Part shown: positions 62,360 to 64,000 of the stretch, in pieces | How the letters are laid out: each line of letters begins with the position of its first letter | Position numbering within the stretch: position 1 is the first letter of the stretch | Origin: Niallia sp. NCCP-28 | Lineage (GTDB): Bacteria; Bacillota; Bacilli; Bacillales; Cytobacillaceae | DNA length: 64,000 nt | Reading direction: 5' to 3' | Assembly (NCBI RefSeq): GCF_023168165.1 | Contig: NZ_BQYJ01000004.1 | Coordinates: 429,086 to 493,085 of the forward strand | Notes under the pieces: model-generated | Database searches by the model: none | What the model was told of the DNA's origin: nothing | The model's input: only the letters and a program-made list of their open reading frames with translations | Program-made: the position numbers and the translations under genes

Positions 62360-62832
62360 ATGACAACCATTTTATCCAACTACGAAATCAACGAACAAAC
62401 TCTTACACTTAAACCCGCTTTCCACCACAAATACAGCACCATTGCATGAGAAGGAGATCAGAAGCTTTATATTCGCCAAACCCCTCTGCAATTTTAATTC
62501 AGCAAGCAGCCCTAAAAGGAGGATCAGACTATAACGGCAGAAGGAAATCTATTATCTATTTAACCGGAATAAACAAGAAAATTCCCATCCCCCTCTACCC
62601 AAAAAAAAATATCTATGCCTTCTCTACCCATTCCCCCAGCCATAAAGATTGCCACTGGATTTTCTTCCAGCATGTCGAATCCTTTCAAAAGCTGCCTGAT
62701 TCCACAAACTCGACAAAATTCATCTTCAAAAACGGACAAGAACTCTTGCTGACGGAATCTCTTTATAGGCTGAAGAAGCAGATGTATCGGACATGGATGT
62801 GTGTGAAGGCGTTGGGAGGGGAGGTTATATAA
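62360..62832 (+). pseudogene. comK: ComK competence regulator, disrupted by stop and frameshift
   Basis: Frame 1 from ATG 62360 reads NYEINEQTLTLKPAFHHKYS then TIA and a TGA (62447-62449), continuing EGDQKLYIRQTPLQF to TAA. The reading then resumes in another frame: LIQQAALKGGSDYNGRRKSI, PLYPKKNIYAFSTHSPSHKD, CHWIFFQHVESF, KFIFKNGQELLL, and ends at 62832. This follows the ComK order (YEVNGATI, GSSYAGRKAGT, FLFPTLSS, CGWISHVHVKEF). Two lesions, near 62447 and 62493, break it. ComK switches on DNA-uptake genes. Confidence 0.82.
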
Positions 62833-63321
62833 TTATAGATAGTTTAGAAATTCACATAAAATTTATGATTCTATTGTCCCAATTTTCCTCTTACCTTTTA
62901 AAGGCTCATCCTGTTTTCTGCTTATGACACTAGTTTCCCAAATTGCTTCTTCTGTTATTTGTTATTTATGGTTCATCTCTTAAATCCACTATGGTACGAG
63001 CAAAACAGATGATTTCTCATAGAGAAATAGGAAGGCAGCAGGAATGGATACATCGATTTAACCTCAGCTAATATTTTTTTAGATAAACTTCATAATAATC
63101 TCGATTATAAAAGTATATGTTAATTCAACAAACTACATATTCATTATTCAAACCCTATCTTTTATCATACTATCTAACACTTTTTTTACGAGAATATTAA
63201 TTTATAAAAACAACATTATCTAAATATTTCAAAATATTTCTTTAAGAAATTAGAAGCATATTAAAAAGATTTATTGTATAATACCAATTGGAATAAATGT
63301 AAAAAACAACCAAAAGGGGAA
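62833..63321. other. Intergenic region
   Basis: No gene seen on either strand. AAAAGGGGAA just before 63322 is the ribosome site of the next gene. Confidence 0.4.
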
Positions 63322-64000
63322 ATGAAAAATTTGAAAAAATTTTTGATTTGTTTTTTTATGCTTTTTTTAATATTTACTGCTTTTTCAATGCCAGGACAGA
63401 AAGCCTTTGCATCATCTTGTCCCGGAATCTCTCCATTAACAGATCCCTTATCTCTTAAGATGGAAAAAGGGCAAAAACTTATATGGGATAATGTCAACAA
63501 AAACTTATTGTCCGCTAAAACAAAATATGAGCAATTACTTAAAACAAAAGGCTGGAAAATCACCTATGATTCAGCTTATCGTCCTTATCAATATCAAAAA
63601 CACTTTTATGAGATTGCTCATGCACCAGCTAGCGCCTGTAAAAATGCTGAAATCAAAAAGCATGGATTGACAGGGGTTGTTGCAGCCCCTAATGAAAATG
63701 CTCCACATACAAAAGGGATTGCATTTGATGCTACTGTCTATGATAAATCAGGCAAAGCCTTAAATGGGAAGAACTTTGTCAACTCTTCACTAATAAGTTT
63801 GGCAACACAAGCAGGCCTTTCATTTACAGTTCCCACCAGTGATGGAGTTCACCATGAGTTAGCCTCATCTACCTCTCAAACACCTTCAGTGACTGAAACT
63901 GTAATGAATGCTCAAGGGAAGATAACGGCTTCCTCAGGCTTTAATGTCAGGAAGTCACCTAATGCAACAGCTACTAGAATCGGGGGCGTTTACAAAAATG
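63322..64000 (+). CDS. Secreted M15-type D,D-peptidase with C-terminal SH3 domain (partial)
   Basis: Runs off the window end. Signal peptide residues 1-31 (KFLICFFMLFLIFTAFSM, cleavage near AFA-SSC). VanY/M15-type motifs: ITYDSAYRPYQYQKHF, PHTKGIAFDATVYD (metal His and Asp) and GVHHELAS. From about residue 205 an SH3b-type domain begins (ASSGFNVRKSPNATATRIGG). Likely cleaves cell-wall peptides outside the cell. Full length and further domains are beyond the window. Confidence 0.85.
   Translation, partial: MKNLKKFLICFFMLFLIFTAFSMPGQKAFASSCPGISPLTDPLSLKMEKGQKLIWDNVNKNLLSAKTKYEQLLKTKGWKITYDSAYRPYQYQKHFYEIAHAPASACKNAEIKKHGLTGVVAAPNENAPHTKGIAFDATVYDKSGKALNGKNFVNSSLISLATQAGLSFTVPTSDGVHHELASSTSQTPSVTETVMNAQGKITASSGFNVRKSPNATATRIGGVYKN

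Noticed and set aside
62203..62412. 69-codon frame after the XRE gene
   Set aside because: Its last third is the wrong-frame reading of the broken comK; no family features.

Overview
The window looks like chromosomal DNA of a low-GC, endospore-forming Bacillaceae bacterium (Bacillus/Niallia-like; genus not fixed). The evidence is AT-rich sequence with strong AAGGAGG-type ribosome sites and frequent TTG starts, RsfA-like, SinI-like and ComK-like genes, perfect Spo0A-box matches, and many DHA2 exporters, PadR/TetR regulators and sugar systems of Bacillus type. I saw no rRNA, tRNA, CRISPR array or intact insertion sequence.

Layout. 0-7 kb: a P1B metal ATPase with a Crp/Fnr regulator; a PadR-DUF1700-DUF4097 operon with duplicated operator-like boxes; an LmrA/LmrB-like repressor-exporter pair. 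7-12 kb: decayed gene pieces (one is ornithine aminotransferase), a dimethylarginine hydrolase-like enzyme, and frlBD for fructoselysine. 12-17 kb: an unknown 299-aa protein, a four-gene amino-acid/opine oxidase complex whose small subunit has lost most Fe-S cysteines, and small proteins. 17-23 kb: a SinI-like peptide, a second TetR/DHA2 exporter pair, a MarR-GNAT fusion and a two-gene WxL surface-protein locus. 23-31 kb: a LacI-controlled alpha-glucobiose operon (GH65 phosphorylase, ABC importer without ATPase, beta-phosphoglucomutase). 31-42 kb: UDP-glucose dehydrogenase, a DUF2628 protein, a diguanylate cyclase, and an AraC-regulated inositol/sugar group (Gfo/Idh/MocA, IolE-type isomerase, orphan binding protein, sugar-porter MFS). 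42-55 kb: two GGDEF-EAL proteins (one next to an acyltransferase-like gene), a glycerol-1-phosphate dehydrogenase beside a truncated HAD phosphatase, a PTS EIICB with an EEP-family hydrolase, and a second copy of the diguanylate cyclase. 55-64 kb: RCK_C membrane protein, CorA, DUF421, PadR-DUF4188, an RsfA-like protein, a small cysteine protein, an XRE regulator, a broken comK and the start of an M15 peptidase.

The most distinctive feature is repeats. Family R1 (about 150 bp, two nested inverted repeats, typically starting ATAAAGTGAAACTTC and ending CCCGTTAATGCGTGATAAA) has about twelve full, partial or short copies. Three short copies share nearly the same internal deletion. Copies abut gene remnants, supply a stop codon to one gene, and lie next to a duplicated cyclase gene. 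R2 (about 165 bp, two copies) brackets an orphan binding-protein gene. R3 is a short GGTGCCTGACACC-type motif near gene ends. Function of all three is unknown.

How the genes work together: several cassettes are a local regulator plus its transporter or enzyme (LmrA/B, TetR/MFS, LacI/GH65, AraC/inositol). Four c-di-GMP enzymes lie in 22 kb. Spo0A-box matches lie upstream of two small-protein genes. All functions are inferred from reading the sequence; no database search was made.
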